From Phytophthora hibernalis (Eukaryota > Oomycota > Peronosporomycetes > Peronosporales > Peronosporaceae): a stretch of DNA of 64,000 nt. The stretch spans positions 62,001 through 126,000 of the forward strand of contig JAAKBF010000323.1 of assembly GCA_012656075.1 (NCBI GenBank), given 5' to 3'. A program made the translations under genes and the position numbers. The notes beneath the pieces were generated by a model. The model had not been told where the DNA came from, searched no databases, and worked only from the letters and a program-made list of their open reading frames with translations. This document shows, piece after piece, positions 44,061 through 54,714 of this stretch (its first letter is position 1; the number at the start of each line of letters is the position of its first letter).

Positions 44061-44678
44061 TACACTGTACCGGTACTTCACAAGGTGAACAAGAGTGTGC
44101 GATTTGAAGTAGCGCGGAAGTGGTGAGACGAGTTCAAGGTGCACGCGCTATATGTAGGTAGCAAAGGCGCATTTGGAATTACCGGTAGTACAATCTTACG
44201 AGTCGAAGAGAGAGTTTATCTAGCTAGAGCCTCCGGACAAGAAGTGAGGGTGAGAGAAAAAAGAGTTTTTCACAGAATGAAAGAGCGACTAGGACCTGTG
44301 GGGTGGGCACCGCCGGTGGTCCATTGATGTCATTCCTAGATCTCGAAAATTGCTGAAGAAAGCTCCATGAACAGTACTGTGGGCTCCTCAGTGTTATAAT
44401 AGTACGGCGAAATACAGCAGTCCCTTGATCTTGAAAAAACTGGAGTAAGCTCCGTGGTCAATTAACCCGTCAGATCTGTTTTTGGCCGCGTCAATATGGC
44501 CGATGAATTGCTGGGATGAGTTCCTACTGTACAAACGCTTTACGATATTGAAATTTGCTTTAAAAACCTTCGCGCGTTACCCGATGGTCTGGATTCAGAG
44601 TGGTCTCCAGTATTAATTAGAAGTATCTACGTCGAATACAGCCAACTTACCGTGGCTCAAAGGTGTTTAGCACTACTA
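44061..44678. other. Intergenic region
   Basis: AT-rich, no gene or repeat family recognised up to the TA-flanked element at 44679. Confidence 0.35.
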
Positions 44679-44701
44679 CACCAATGCACGGCGTTATTCA
44701 C
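44679..44701 (+). repeat. Left 23-bp terminal inverted repeat
   Basis: Identical in inverse to 47313-47335. Confidence 0.85.
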
Positions 44702-44885
44702 AAAGTCAGCACTCGAATTCAAAATTTGCGCACTCAAAATCAAAACTCACTGTGTAATTTTATTATCATCTCAGTATTTATTTTCGCAAGGAATATTGGT
44801 TGGTGTCAAATGCCCTTTTTGGCAGCGGGAACTTGGCGCGAAGCAAAGCGCTCTCACAACCAACAAGCTCACTTCCTTTGGCGCC

Positions 44886-45700
44886 ATGCCACCCACCAAG
44901 TACAAGACCTTCCCAAGACAGTGTGCGCGGTCGTCCTCCGAGTGGCGAAGGACGCCGGCGACTGGAAGACCGTGGTGTGGCTCCACTCCGTCAACGAGCG
45001 CACTGCATGGGGTGGATCAAGGCCGCCATGGACACTGGCGACTGGAGTGGCGACCAATACCAGCGAGGCGGGTCGACTAAGAAGCTACGTGTTATTCACG
45101 TTGATTTTCTGCTCGGCGAGCAGAAGTTTAACGTGACCATCAACACGGAGACCGTGCGGCGGACTCTTGATGCACGCAGCTTCACGCTGAAGAAGTTGCA
45201 CCGCGGCGTCGTGAACCGCAACAATGCGGTCAACAAACAAAACCGTTACGAGTAGGTGATCAAGCTTTACGAAGCGCTCGCTAACGCCAAGAAGGTATCT
45301 TATTTGGATGAAACGAACTTCAACTTGTGGTGCTCACGCGGACGTGGATGGAGCAAGCGAGGGCGACGCGCCGTACAGACTGGTGTTGCCAGTAAAGGTA
45401 AAAATTTTCATGTTATTGCCGTTATCTCGAGTACTGGTCTCGCCTATCAAGAATCGCAGTTCGGCTCGTTCACTGCTGAACTAGCGATCGAGTTTATTTG
45501 ACGCTTCCTGCGCCACATCAAAGAGTCCACGCTTAACGAAGTCGTGGTCGTGCCTGACAATGCCCCGTGTCACACCAACGCCAAGGACGTGTTCGCCGAA
45601 GAGTTACAAGCCGCCGATATGCTGAAGATGGGGCCCTACTCCCTATGCTGATCCCGATAGAGAATGTCTTCTCTGTACAAGAGCGCTGTGAAGCTCTTTC
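44886..45700 (+). pseudogene. DD34E transposase pseudogene
   Basis: Begins MPPTKYKTFP at 44886; frame changes within the first 40 codons. Then VNERTAWG, an in-frame TAG at about 45253, and the catalytic core: VSYLDETNFNLWCSRGRGW with the first Asp, a stop at about 45499, VVVPDNAPCHTNA with the second Asp, and after another frame change IPIENVFSV with the Glu, again 34 residues on. Typical of an inactivated IS630/Tc1/mariner transposase. Confidence 0.75.
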
Positions 45701-45818
45701 TTGTCCTGGCATTCGACGCGTCCCCGAAGTCACGCCCATTACGGAGCACCGTGCCGGGTATCTCGAGCTTGCGGCAGACCCCTTTTGCCGAAGTGGTGAC
45801 ACCAGAGCTGTGCAATAG

Positions 45819-46077
45819 CGTGTTCTATCATTCGCTGCCTCATCACCAACGTGCACTCCGCTTTGAGGACATGAAAGTCGGAACATAATTTTTCGATCAG
45901 ATATGAGAGGTATTATTAATTTCAAAGGTAATACATCTGACAGGTTTTCGTGTTCTATCATTCGCTGCCTCATCACCAACGTGCACTCCGCTTTGAGGAC
46001 ATGAAAGTCGAAACATAATTTTTGATCAGATATGAGAGGTATTATTAATTTCAAAGGTAATACATCTGACAGGTTTT
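45819..46077 (+). repeat. 130-bp tandem duplication
   Basis: 45819-45948 repeated at 45949-46077 with only two or three single-base differences. Each unit starts CGTGTTCTATCATTCGCTGC and ends in a T-rich run. Confidence 0.85.
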
Positions 46078-46639
46078 TGATTTCGAGTGCTTGACTTGTT
46101 CTCTGGATATTTATATCCAGAGTTTTAGAGCGAATCCAGAACCGTCCAGGATCCTGTAAAAATATATAAACGGATATATATGTAATTGCAACAAACTTAT
46201 CAGCATACAATTATCAATTTTAAAAATCGCATAACCTTATAAACTGCCATATTGTATCGGAAAGCACGTGAATGTTGACCCAGTCGGCCTCAAGCGACAT
46301 TCAAGCCACCTTACAAGAATGTTGACCCATCCAGCTTATAACAACATTCAAGCAACCTTCGTTAGGTACGTTGGGTCACTGTGGGGATCCTGCTCTCCGC
46401 CAACACTGTTGTTGGCCCAGCCACCTCGGGGGATACAGACCGCATGCGTCTGCCACGAGATGCAGGCCGTGAAAGTGAACGTCAAGATCACGAGCCACGA
46501 GCCTGCTCTTCACGGGGCAGCGCAGTCGTCACGCTGGTACAGGCGCAGCAGGCCCATCATGTTCAGAATACAAACACCTACTTTGCTTAGACGTTCATTG
46601 TTTGAAGGCTTGAACGACTTCACTAGGACGAAGGACGAG

Positions 46640-46925
46640 CTCTATAAATTATGACTGCTGTACTCAGCACGACAGCAACTCGCGCCATGGCACGCTGCTC
46701 GATTTCTCGGCGCTGCTGGTCTCCACCTCGAACTGCATCAGCGGGAAGATGGTCTACACGTCCAACTCTCGCACTCCACGAAGGTCTCATTTAGCTTCAA
46801 CACGCGGCTCCAGTGATTCTGTACGTCCGCCACCTCACACACGCGCACGGAGAAGCGTCGCTCACCCCAGTCCAAACTGCCGTCGATGATCGACCTGAAC
46901 ACGGCTCGGCAGTTTCCACATTTGA
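46640..46925 (-). other. Coding-like fragment inside the transposon
   Basis: Minus strand reads FRSIIDGSLDWGERRFSVRV, EVADVQNHWSRVLKLNETF, VECESW, then in another frame IFPLMQFEVETSSAEKS. This looks like the 3' part of a host protein gene, but the family is not recognised. It lies between the transposon ends. Confidence 0.3.
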
Positions 46926-47312
46926 GTACTGAAAACAAAACTCGAAAATTCTGCTGTCATCGAGGGCATTACCACCACACAAGCTGTGCCTGGCAATGAA
47001 GGTGGGAAGGTTGGTCAAGAAGAGGGTAACGATGCAGATAGTGCGTGGTTGCCGACAGCACATGTACTGTATTTGAAGTATCATTCGATGACAGTTTTTG
47101 AGATTTCCGTTTTGCACTTACCAAACTTGAGCTTGCTTCCTTGGAATGAAGTATACCGGTACTCTTGAATACAGCAGGATTTGACCCAATCCGCAAAACG
47201 GAAGAAAAACTCTGGTCCCCCAAAAAGGCAAAACTTGAAGCCATATAATTGTGTATGGTGGAGGCGCCAATTATATAAATATCCAGAGCTTCCCGGGCAA
47301 AGCATGGCATTA

Positions 47313-47335
47313 GTGAATAACGCCGTGCATTGGTG
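47313..47335 (-). repeat. Right 23-bp terminal inverted repeat
   Basis: Identical in inverse to 44679-44701; followed by TA. Confidence 0.85.
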
Positions 47336-47420
47336 TACTACATGTAGTAGTACTTGGTACCAAATTACGTATGGCGTATTGTTTCCAAAGTACAGATATA
47401 ATGCAATCAAGCTGTTGGTC

Positions 47421-47451
47421 GAAGCAACTGCCATAATATGGCAGTTGCTTC
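47421..47451. repeat. Perfect 31-bp palindrome
   Basis: Arms GAAGCAACTGCCAT / ATGGCAGTTGCTTC around AAT. It lies between the transposon end and the Harbinger-like region. Confidence 0.75.
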
Positions 47452-47510
47452 TGTTACCGTCCTCGTCAATTCGAAATGACGTAGGGGCAAGTTGCATCTA
47501 TGTGGGGTAA

Positions 47511-48083
47511 GTGCAGCTTCTTGAGTGCTCTGTTGGGGACGACGATGTGCTCAGCATAGCCGAGTGCCCATCTTGCGCGAAGCCAGTGCACCATATGTGC
47601 TCCAACTCCGTCTACATGTACGAGGGCGAACTGACGGTGCGAGTGTGCTCCACGGACTATGCCAGTGCGTTTGGGTTGGGAAATCAACCTGCTCGCTCCA
47701 GCGCAGCTTCTTCAACGCAAGGCGATGCAGCCGAAAGCGTACAAGCTGCTTCGAAGAATGCTAAGTCAAGGGTAAACGGCAAAACCAGCGGCAAGCACAA
47801 GCGCAGCGTCAAGGTCAAGAAGAGGAGCAACATAACAGCGGAGAGCAGCAATAAGTACAAGGCCCGGAAGGAAAATGTATCGGGACACAACCAGCTTGAG
47901 GAAGACAGGGGATGCGTTCCACAGGAGGACAACCACGAGCATAAGGCCTGGTCCGGCACGACCCGTGCGAAGACCAGAAATGCAGCCGCTGAAAGTGCTG
48001 CTCGAGTTGGTCCGAGCAATGTGAGGAAGGGATGGAAGGGCGCGTCACAAGTCGGGACCTTGGCCGCGTTTGCAGTGATGTAG
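47511..48083 (+). CDS. Cys/His-rich domain protein, transposon-associated
   Basis: The open frame begins near the left palindrome and reads CPSCAKPVHHMCSNSVYMYE...VRVCSTDYA, a small zinc-finger-like C-x2-C-x4-H-H-x2-C...C module seen in oomycete transposon-related proteins. A long Lys/Arg/Ser-rich, probably disordered region follows, to a stop at 48083. No ATG is found before the zinc-finger part, so the 5' end is missing or lies in another exon. It probably belongs to the same element as the next two entries. Confidence 0.45.
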   Translation: MQLLECSVGDDDVLSIAECPSCAKPVHHMCSNSVYMYEGELTVRVCSTDYASAFGLGNQPARSSAASSTQGDAAESVQAASKNAKSRVNGKTSGKHKRSVKVKKRSNITAESSNKYKARKENVSGHNQLEEDRGCVPQEDNHEHKAWSGTTRAKTRNAAAESAARVGPSNVRKGWKGASQVGTLAAFAVM

Positions 48084-48249
48084 GCAGTAGCAGTGATTAT
48101 TTGAGACGCCTGTGCGTCGACAGCAGTGATGACGACATGGTTCCGGTTGCCGAACAGCAAAATAGGAAGTCGAAGTAGTTTTCTTCACCCCAACTGATGA
48201 TTTGGCTTTGCTGCGTGAAATTCTCAGCGTCCAACCGTTCGCAGCTAAG

Positions 48250-48936
48250 CATGGATGAGGTCATCGACAACTTGAACGAGCATTTACAGGCGGAACTGAG
48301 TGTCCGTACCGTCAAAGAACATTTTTCCTTCTTGTGAAAGAGTTCAAGGCCACCGATTGCGAGTACCGAAAGAAATTGGGGGTTGCAGAAGAGTACACTG
48401 AGCACAAACGGTTGCTGCCAGACATCACCGATGGTATGCGCGATCTAGAGGCCAACAAGCAAAAGCAAAAAGAGGCTGACGCTGGAGGACGACTTCGTGA
48501 GCAAAACCTTCAGTGATGATAATGGAGAGAGTGACACCTCCGACCCTCTGCGCTGGAGTCACCGACTGCGGCCCAAGAAGTTGACGCCACGCTGGCATCC
48601 GCGAAAGCACCAGAAAGTTTTCCACTCACGACTGCGCAGATGAACAGAGCCACAGTCAGTTTCATCGAGGGGCGGCATCAACGCCACAACGAAGAGTTCG
48701 AGCTTCTTCGAGAGGAGCTCAACTTTAACATGCAGAAGGCTGAGCGCGAAAACGTTCGCTGGAAAGCTGAAATGGAGGTTCGGCAGCAAGAAGCTGAGCA
48801 TAAGAACAAGAGAGCATCTGAAGACGCAGCGCTCCGATGTGCTGAGCTTGATCTACGCCGTGAGGAGCTAGCAGTTCTAAAACACCAACTGGGAATCCAT
48901 CGACTCCCCAACGGAGGCGATGGAGCATTTGTGTGA
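48250..48936 (+). pseudogene. Harbinger-associated Myb-like/coiled-coil protein, broken
   Basis: Reads SMDEVIDNLNEHLQAELSVR, then KEFKATDCEYRKKLGVAEEY and LLPDITDGMRDLEANK, and after stops and frame changes near 48510-48640 a helical region (FIEGRHQRHNEEFELLREEL...LDLRREELAVLKHQLG) ending at 48936. This order of a Myb/SANT-like middle and a C-terminal coil is that of the DNA-binding partner protein encoded next to PIF/Harbinger transposases. It is convergent with the transposase at 49031. Confidence 0.5.
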
Positions 48937-49030
48937 GTTTGCGCCTCGGTTCGCGACGAGTCCTGGAGAGCTCGTAGGATATATTTTTATTTGGATGCGC
49001 TAATTCGTCTGAAGAAAAAAAGAGGCTAGT

Positions 49031-49954
49031 TTACTTGGGGTTGGATGCGAGGTACTCATTGAAAGTTGGAGGCTTGCAACGGAAGTACTTGGAGTTGGTG
49101 TTTCCACCGTGTGCGATCGTCAGGTAGTTGGTGAAGAATACCCCAAGCTTGAACAACACAGCTGTGGGTGTTGTAGCAACGCGTTGGTGTCGCTTGAAGT
49201 CGAGATACGAGAAGTATTTTGTCACCTCCCCATACGACCACTCCACTGACACCCTAACGCCACTCATTGCCTCGTTGAGGTCCCGTTTCTCAACGTCAAT
49301 TCGGCAGCCTTTGTAGGGGCAACAGAAAACGTTCGTACATCCGTATGCAGGGTCTCCGTAGATCAACTTGTCGTGAAACGCCGGGTTGTTCTCGAGTACC
49401 TCCTTCAATCCGCTTTCGTTTAGCATAAACAAGTAATGGCGACGCCCATCAACTGGCCCAAACAGGTGTGAAATGAGACCGTCTGGGGTCACCACAGTCT
49501 GGAACTTGAGAGCGTGCACTCGCTTGTGCCATTGTACATCGCCTGCTGCCCTTTTCTCGGTCGGCAGATAGGACGAATGGTTCCGTCGATAAATCCCCAC
49601 ACTCCGGCAATGCTCTCCGGCGCCCTGGTGGCAACTGCAGCACAGTATCGCGCCATGTTGTTGGTAATTCGAGAGGTATCGAAGAACAAGAAGTCCACTA
49701 ACTTCTTGTCGAGAAACTCGACGACGTAGTAGAAAATGGGACAGAGCGTCGACGGTGCTCTGCCAAACATTCTAGCCAAATCAATCCAGCGCTTGGGAAA
49801 CACCATACGACGCAAACATATCGCAAGCGCTTCCGTCGCGTTACTGCGAACCCTCGCGAGTGCGGATATCCAGAGGGGCCCCCAGTAGATCCACCAGCAG
49901 TTGTATCTCGACAACAGTGAAGCGGAATTGGAGCTTGGCTTCTTCATCGTCCAT
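49031..49954 (-). pseudogene. PIF/Harbinger (DDE_Tnp_4 type) transposase, two frameshifts
   Basis: Starts MDDEEAKLQFRFTVVEIQLL at 49954. A frameshift near 49850 leads into ATEALAICLRRMVFPKRW, FGRAPSTLCPIFYYVVEFL, then the catalytic GVWGFIDGTIRPICRPRKG (first Asp). A missing G at about 49533 (MYNGHKRVHALKFQ) shifts into LISHLFGPVDGRRHY, DKLIYGDPAYGC (second Asp) and SVEWSYGEVTKYF (Glu). All the catalytic signatures of the family are present, so the two one-base changes are the only visible damage. Confidence 0.8.
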
Positions 49955-50078
49955 GACGAGGACGTTCAGGCGAAAGTCAGGGACCAGAATTGAAGCACAA
50001 ACTCCAGTGAAAATACGTAGCAAAACCGGTATCGATGCCACGGGTATTTGCGCTACGTGTTTTTATTTGTCGGTCCTT

Positions 50079-50105
50079 CTGAAAGCCTCTAATAGAGGCT
50101 TTCAG
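50079..50105. repeat. Perfect 27-bp palindrome
   Basis: Arms CTGAAAGCCTCT / AGAGGCTTTCAG around AAT, just upstream of the Harbinger transposase. It mirrors the 31-bp palindrome at 47421 in layout and central AAT. Confidence 0.75.
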
Positions 50106-50804
50106 TCTCTAAATTTGGCGCCGTATATCGATCGGTCTACGGAAGAGCTGGAAGCTTTATCGAGCGCATGCGGAGCCCCGCGTCATCGTACGGATTGCAG
50201 GAACAGTGTGCCTACTGTCTGCTCCACGTAGTCATGTGTGTCGCACGTGCATGTATGAGGAAAGTGTTACTAGAGTGAACTGACAGGGTCCTGGACGTCA
50301 TACTGAGGTCGCGCGGAGCGTGAGGTTAGATTTGGATACTATGAACGGCTGAATGAAAAAAATTGCACGACGCCTCATTGTTTAGAGGGAATGTCCCTCT
50401 TTTCAACGATGTATGAAAATCCAACTTCAATAAATGGTTAACTAGCATATTTTTGTTTCACGCCGTCTCATATAAGGCGCACAATGGCGGCTCCAACGAT
50501 TTCAGCTAACACGCAGGTACGAACGATGCTGCTGTGTCTGGAAATTTACAGGCTCTTGCCATGGCGGAGACAGGATTACGGCTCCTTTATTATCATTGCT
50601 TCGGCTCGAATCCAAGATTTGTGCAGGGTGGGAACGTTTCCACCTACGAGATGCTACGCTGTTGCTGCAAAGTGCAGCGGCATTGCTTCCGACACATTGA
50701 GAGCGTTTACGCAGCTTCCAGGAACTGCACAACGAGCAGGGAGCAGTAGACAGCTGCAAGATGAAATAGAGGCGAGTTGCCACCAGCGTCGCGTGCCTCG
50801 ATAT
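50106..50804. other. Intergenic region left of CRN array
   Basis: Several short open frames, none with recognisable features. It meets the truncated first CRN unit at 50805. Confidence 0.35.
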
Positions 50805-52034
50805 CTTCCTTCAAGTGCAGTGAGATCAGTCTTGCGTATCCAGCGTTTAACGCGCGTACGATCAAGTTCACCTACAGTATGACACCGCGAACATTGTCAG
50901 ACCATACTGAAGTACTCAATCGGAGCACGAAGAATTCATACCTTGTATCTGCTCCCGACTACCGGACCTTCAGACACGGATTCGACGGAAATGTTCATAA
51001 CCGGCACGGCAAACGAGCGACCATCGTACCAGGCGTGCATGTCTGACGTAAGAGCAAGGCGATTGCTTTGATCGTTGTCATACTTGTGATAGCTTGCATA
51101 TCTCCGGCAATGTTCTCTTGACATCAAATGACAGCTCTGCGCCTTCCCCACATTCCCGAACCACTCTTCACTCTCGATACGCTGATACTTGAATTCGTCA
51201 GTTACCACGTCAACGATCGAGGTGTTGGTCGAGAGAGATGACATCGTTATTTGGGAGAATCGGTATCTTCTGGAACATAGTGCCGGGTCAAGATGCGCCG
51301 CAGTTCGCTTAACTCCCGAGAAATTGGAGCTACACTTGTCGAGACCGTGTGACCATCGAGAGGGAAGTTTGCGTGATACCTTCATTCTGTAATTCGTTTT
51401 CGAATAGCAAAGCATCCCGCTCTGTACAACATCTGTGAGACATCAACCAGCACAGTTCTACAATAATCCAAATGCATACCTTCCTTGAACAGAACATGGA
51501 TCCGCAACGTCGCCCCTTCGTACCACAGCGCCTTGTCATTTTCGCCAGCGCGAAGGTCAGGATCATAGTATCCCAGATATGATGCCGCCAGACGGTACAC
51601 TCTGCAGCGAATCCCTTTCGTGTTCAGCGCGTTTCCAATCGATCCACTGACGAGCGACAACCCCTCTTGTGGTTGTGCTTGCTCCGGAACCACCACCAGC
51701 ACGTGAACTTGTCTCGACTGTGGGGTGGTCATTTTGTTTTCTTTCAGCACGTCACCAATTGTCCACGTCGCCCTCATCTTCTCTCCCTTGATCAGCGTCT
51801 GGACGTCAGGATGGATCCTCCTTCCTCCAGCTCGAGCACACTAGGGTCGACATCTTGCAGCCACGCGCCGGCTGTCGTCTTCGCCAGGAAGAGCTGCAGC
51901 TTGCTTGCTGCAAAGTCGTACTTCTGGTCTTCCGCGATCGCCTTCTTCAAGTCATCCACCGAGTCGTCTTCAGCCACTCGTATCGAGAATGCACTTCCCG
52001 CCACCCCAACGATCGCACAGAAAAGCTTTACCAT
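50805..52034 (-). pseudogene. CRN effector copy 1, truncated and frameshifted
   Basis: Start ATG at 52034 ([18 protein letters not shown]). LQLFLAK is present. One C is missing in CCC at about 51816, which stops translation early, and further one-base losses affect exon 2 (near 51262 and 51361). Exon 3 is cut at 50805 after SLHLKE, because the array begins there. Otherwise identical to copy 3. Confidence 0.8.
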
Positions 52035-52457
52035 CTCTTCTTGGCTTGGCAAATTCTCGAATGAGAGAGGAGTTGCAATCGTACTTAAGACGAAACAATT
52101 GTTGGTTGCAGAAACTGATATTATATAAAGTATTAAAAATAATTCTCAGACTTTTGGAAGGGTACTTACGTTCTGAATCAGACCGCCCTCAGTAGTCTTC
52201 CAGAACTTCTGAGGCTATGGATTGGTTGTCACTCGCCATGTTTCATTCAGTACTGCACAAATCCGTGTCCCGCGCCTTGAGCTGCTGTTAGTGGCGGCGT
52301 TGGTGCTATTTGCATGTTTCGGTGCGGTCTCATAATTCTGCTCATCTTTTCCTGCACAGTCATACATAGATACTTCATGCAACGGGTATTTCATAATTCA
52401 ATGCAACCAAGGGCTCAATAGATGCACAAGACACACGTCCTTCCGCGATTCGTACTT

Positions 52458-52534
52458 ACGTTCGTAAACAGCTTTTGTTTGACACCGTCTCAGAAATTTT
52501 CAATCGCATTAACTATCGGCAGCGATTTGGCGGG
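52458..52534 (-). pseudogene. Tc1-like transposase remnant in CRN spacer 1
   Basis: Minus strand reads PAKSLPIVNAIENF, stop, DGVKQKLFTN, close to the PAKSPDLNPIENxW end of a DD34E core. Copies lie at about 54489-54566 and 56521-56598 in the other spacers. Confidence 0.5.
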
Positions 52535-52683
52535 GTGATTACTAACTTTATATTTATTAATAGTACTTCGTACAACACTAAAGTACTACTGTACCGGTAG
52601 TACACTACTGTAGTAGTAGTAAGTACTTGTTAGGGTGATTTTTTTGAAAATGCAAGCACGGTGTGTATTTCAAGTAAGCTTAG

Positions 52684-54064
52684 TCAATCTACCGCAGGTA
52701 CCATGTCATAGTAGGATTTCCACTCCTTATCGATTTCTTTACGCTTCCACTCCATACACTCGCAAAACACCTTCGCGTTCTGAACGTAGACAGATGTTCG
52801 CATCTCCAAGCCATCCTCCGACGCAACAAAGCCTTCCTTCAAGTGCAGTGAGATCAGTCTTGCGTATCCAGCGTTTAACGCGCGTACGATCAAGTTCACC
52901 TACAGTATGACACCGCGAACATTGTCAGACCATACTGAAGTACTCAATCGGAGCACGAAGAATTCATACCTTGTATCTGCTCCCGACTACCGGACCTTCA
53001 GACACGGATTCGACGGAAATGTTCATAACCGGCACGGCAAACGAGCGACCATCGTACCAGGCGTGCATGTCTGACGTAAGAGCAAGGCGATTGCTTTGAT
53101 CGTTGTCATACTTGTGATAGCTTGCATATCTCCGGCAATGTTCTCTTGACATCAAATGACAGCTCTGCGCCTTCCCCACATTCCCGAACCACTCTTCACT
53201 CTCGATACGCTGATACTTGAATTCGTCAGTTACCACGTCAACGATCGAGGTGTTGGTCGAGAGAGATGACATCGTTATTTGGGGAGAATCGGTATCTTCT
53301 GGAACATAGTGCCGGGTCAAGATGCGCCGCAGTTCGCTTAACTCCCGAGAAATTGGAGCTACACTTGTCGAGACCGTGTGACCATCGAGAGGGAAGTTTG
53401 CGTGATACCTTCATTCTGTAATTCGTTTTCGAATAGCAAAGCATCCCGCTCTGTACAACATCTGTGAGACATCAACCAGCACAGTTCTACAATAATCCAA
53501 ATGCATACCTTCCTTGAACAGAACATGGATCCGCAACGTCGCCCCTTCGTACCACAGCGCCTTGTCATTTTCGCCAGCGCGAAGGTCAGGATCATAGTAT
53601 CCCAGATATGATGCCGCCAGACGGTACACTCTGCAGCGAATCCCTTTCGTGTTCAGCGCGTTTCCAATCGATCCACTGACGAGCGACAACCCCTCTTGTG
53701 GTTGTGCTTGCTCCGGAACCACCACCAGCACGTGAACTTGTCTCGACTGTGGGGTGGTCATTTTGTTTTCTTTCAGCACGTCACCAATTGTCCACGTCGC
53801 CCTCATCTTCTCTCCCTTGATCAGCGTCTGGACGTCAGGATGGATCCTCCCTTCCTCCAGCTCGAGCACACTAGGGTCGACATCTTGCAGCCACGCGCCG
53901 GCTGTCGTCTTCGCCAGGAAGAGCTGCAGCTTGCTTGCTGCAAAGTCGTACTTCTGGTCTTCCGCGATCGCCTTCTTCAAGTCATCCACCGAGTCGTCTT
54001 CAGCCACTCGTATCGAGAATGCACTTCCCGCCACCCCAACGATCGCACAGAAAAGCTTTACCAT
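52684..54064 (-). pseudogene. CRN effector copy 2, one-base frameshift in exon 2
   Basis: ATG at 54064; exons about 54064-53509, 53450-52970 and 52899-52684. Exon 1 is open and carries LQLFLAK and HVLVVVP. Exon 2 has GGG where copy 3 has GGGG (about 53393), so the HNH-like part is out of frame as written. The difference could be real or a base-calling error. Confidence 0.8.
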
Positions 54065-54488
54065 CTCTTCTTGGCTTGGCAAATTCTCGAATGAGAGAGG
54101 AGTTGCAATCGTACTTAAGACGAAACAATTGTTGGTTGCAGAAACTGATATTATATAAAGTATTAAAAATAATTCTCAGACTTTTGGAAGGGTACTTACG
54201 TTCTGAATCAGACCGCCCTCAGTAGTCTTCCAGAACTTCTGAGGCTATGGATTGGTTGTCACTCGCCATGTTTCATTCAGTACTGCACAAATCCGTGTCC
54301 CGCGCCTTGAGCTGCTGTTAGTGGCGGCGTTGGTGCTATTTGCATGTTTCGGTGCGGTCTCATAATTCTGCTCATCTTTTCCTGCACAGTCATACATAGA
54401 TACTTCATGCAACGGGTATTTCATAATTCAATGCAACCAAGGGCTCAATAGATGCACAAGACACACGTCCTTCCGCGATTCGTACTTA

Positions 54489-54566
54489 CGTTCGTAAACA
54501 GCTTTTTGTTTGACACCGTCTCAGAAATTTTCAATCGCATTAACTATCGGCAGCGATTTGGCGGGG
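54489..54566 (-). pseudogene. Tc1-like transposase remnant in CRN spacer 2
   Basis: Same remnant as at 52458-52534, carried along by the tandem duplication; one extra T in the TTTTT run. Confidence 0.5.
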
Positions 54567-54714
54567 TGATTACTAACTTTATATTTATTAATAGTACTTC
54601 GTACAACACTAAAGTACTACTGTACCGGTAGTACACTACTGTAGTAGTAGTAAGTACTTGTTAGGGTGATTTTTTTGAAAATGCAAGCACGGTGTGTATT
54701 TCAAGTAAGCTTAG

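Larger units (their letters stand above)
44679..47335. mobile_element. TA-flanked DNA transposon, 2657 bp, Tc1/mariner type
   Basis: Perfect 23-bp terminal inverted repeats (44679-44701 and 47313-47335, starting CACCAATGCACGG) immediately flanked by TA at 44677-44678 and 47336-47337. Inside are a decayed DD34E transposase (44886-45700), a 130-bp duplication and a coding-like minus-strand fragment near 46800. It is larger than usual, so it has acquired extra DNA. Confidence 0.8.
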
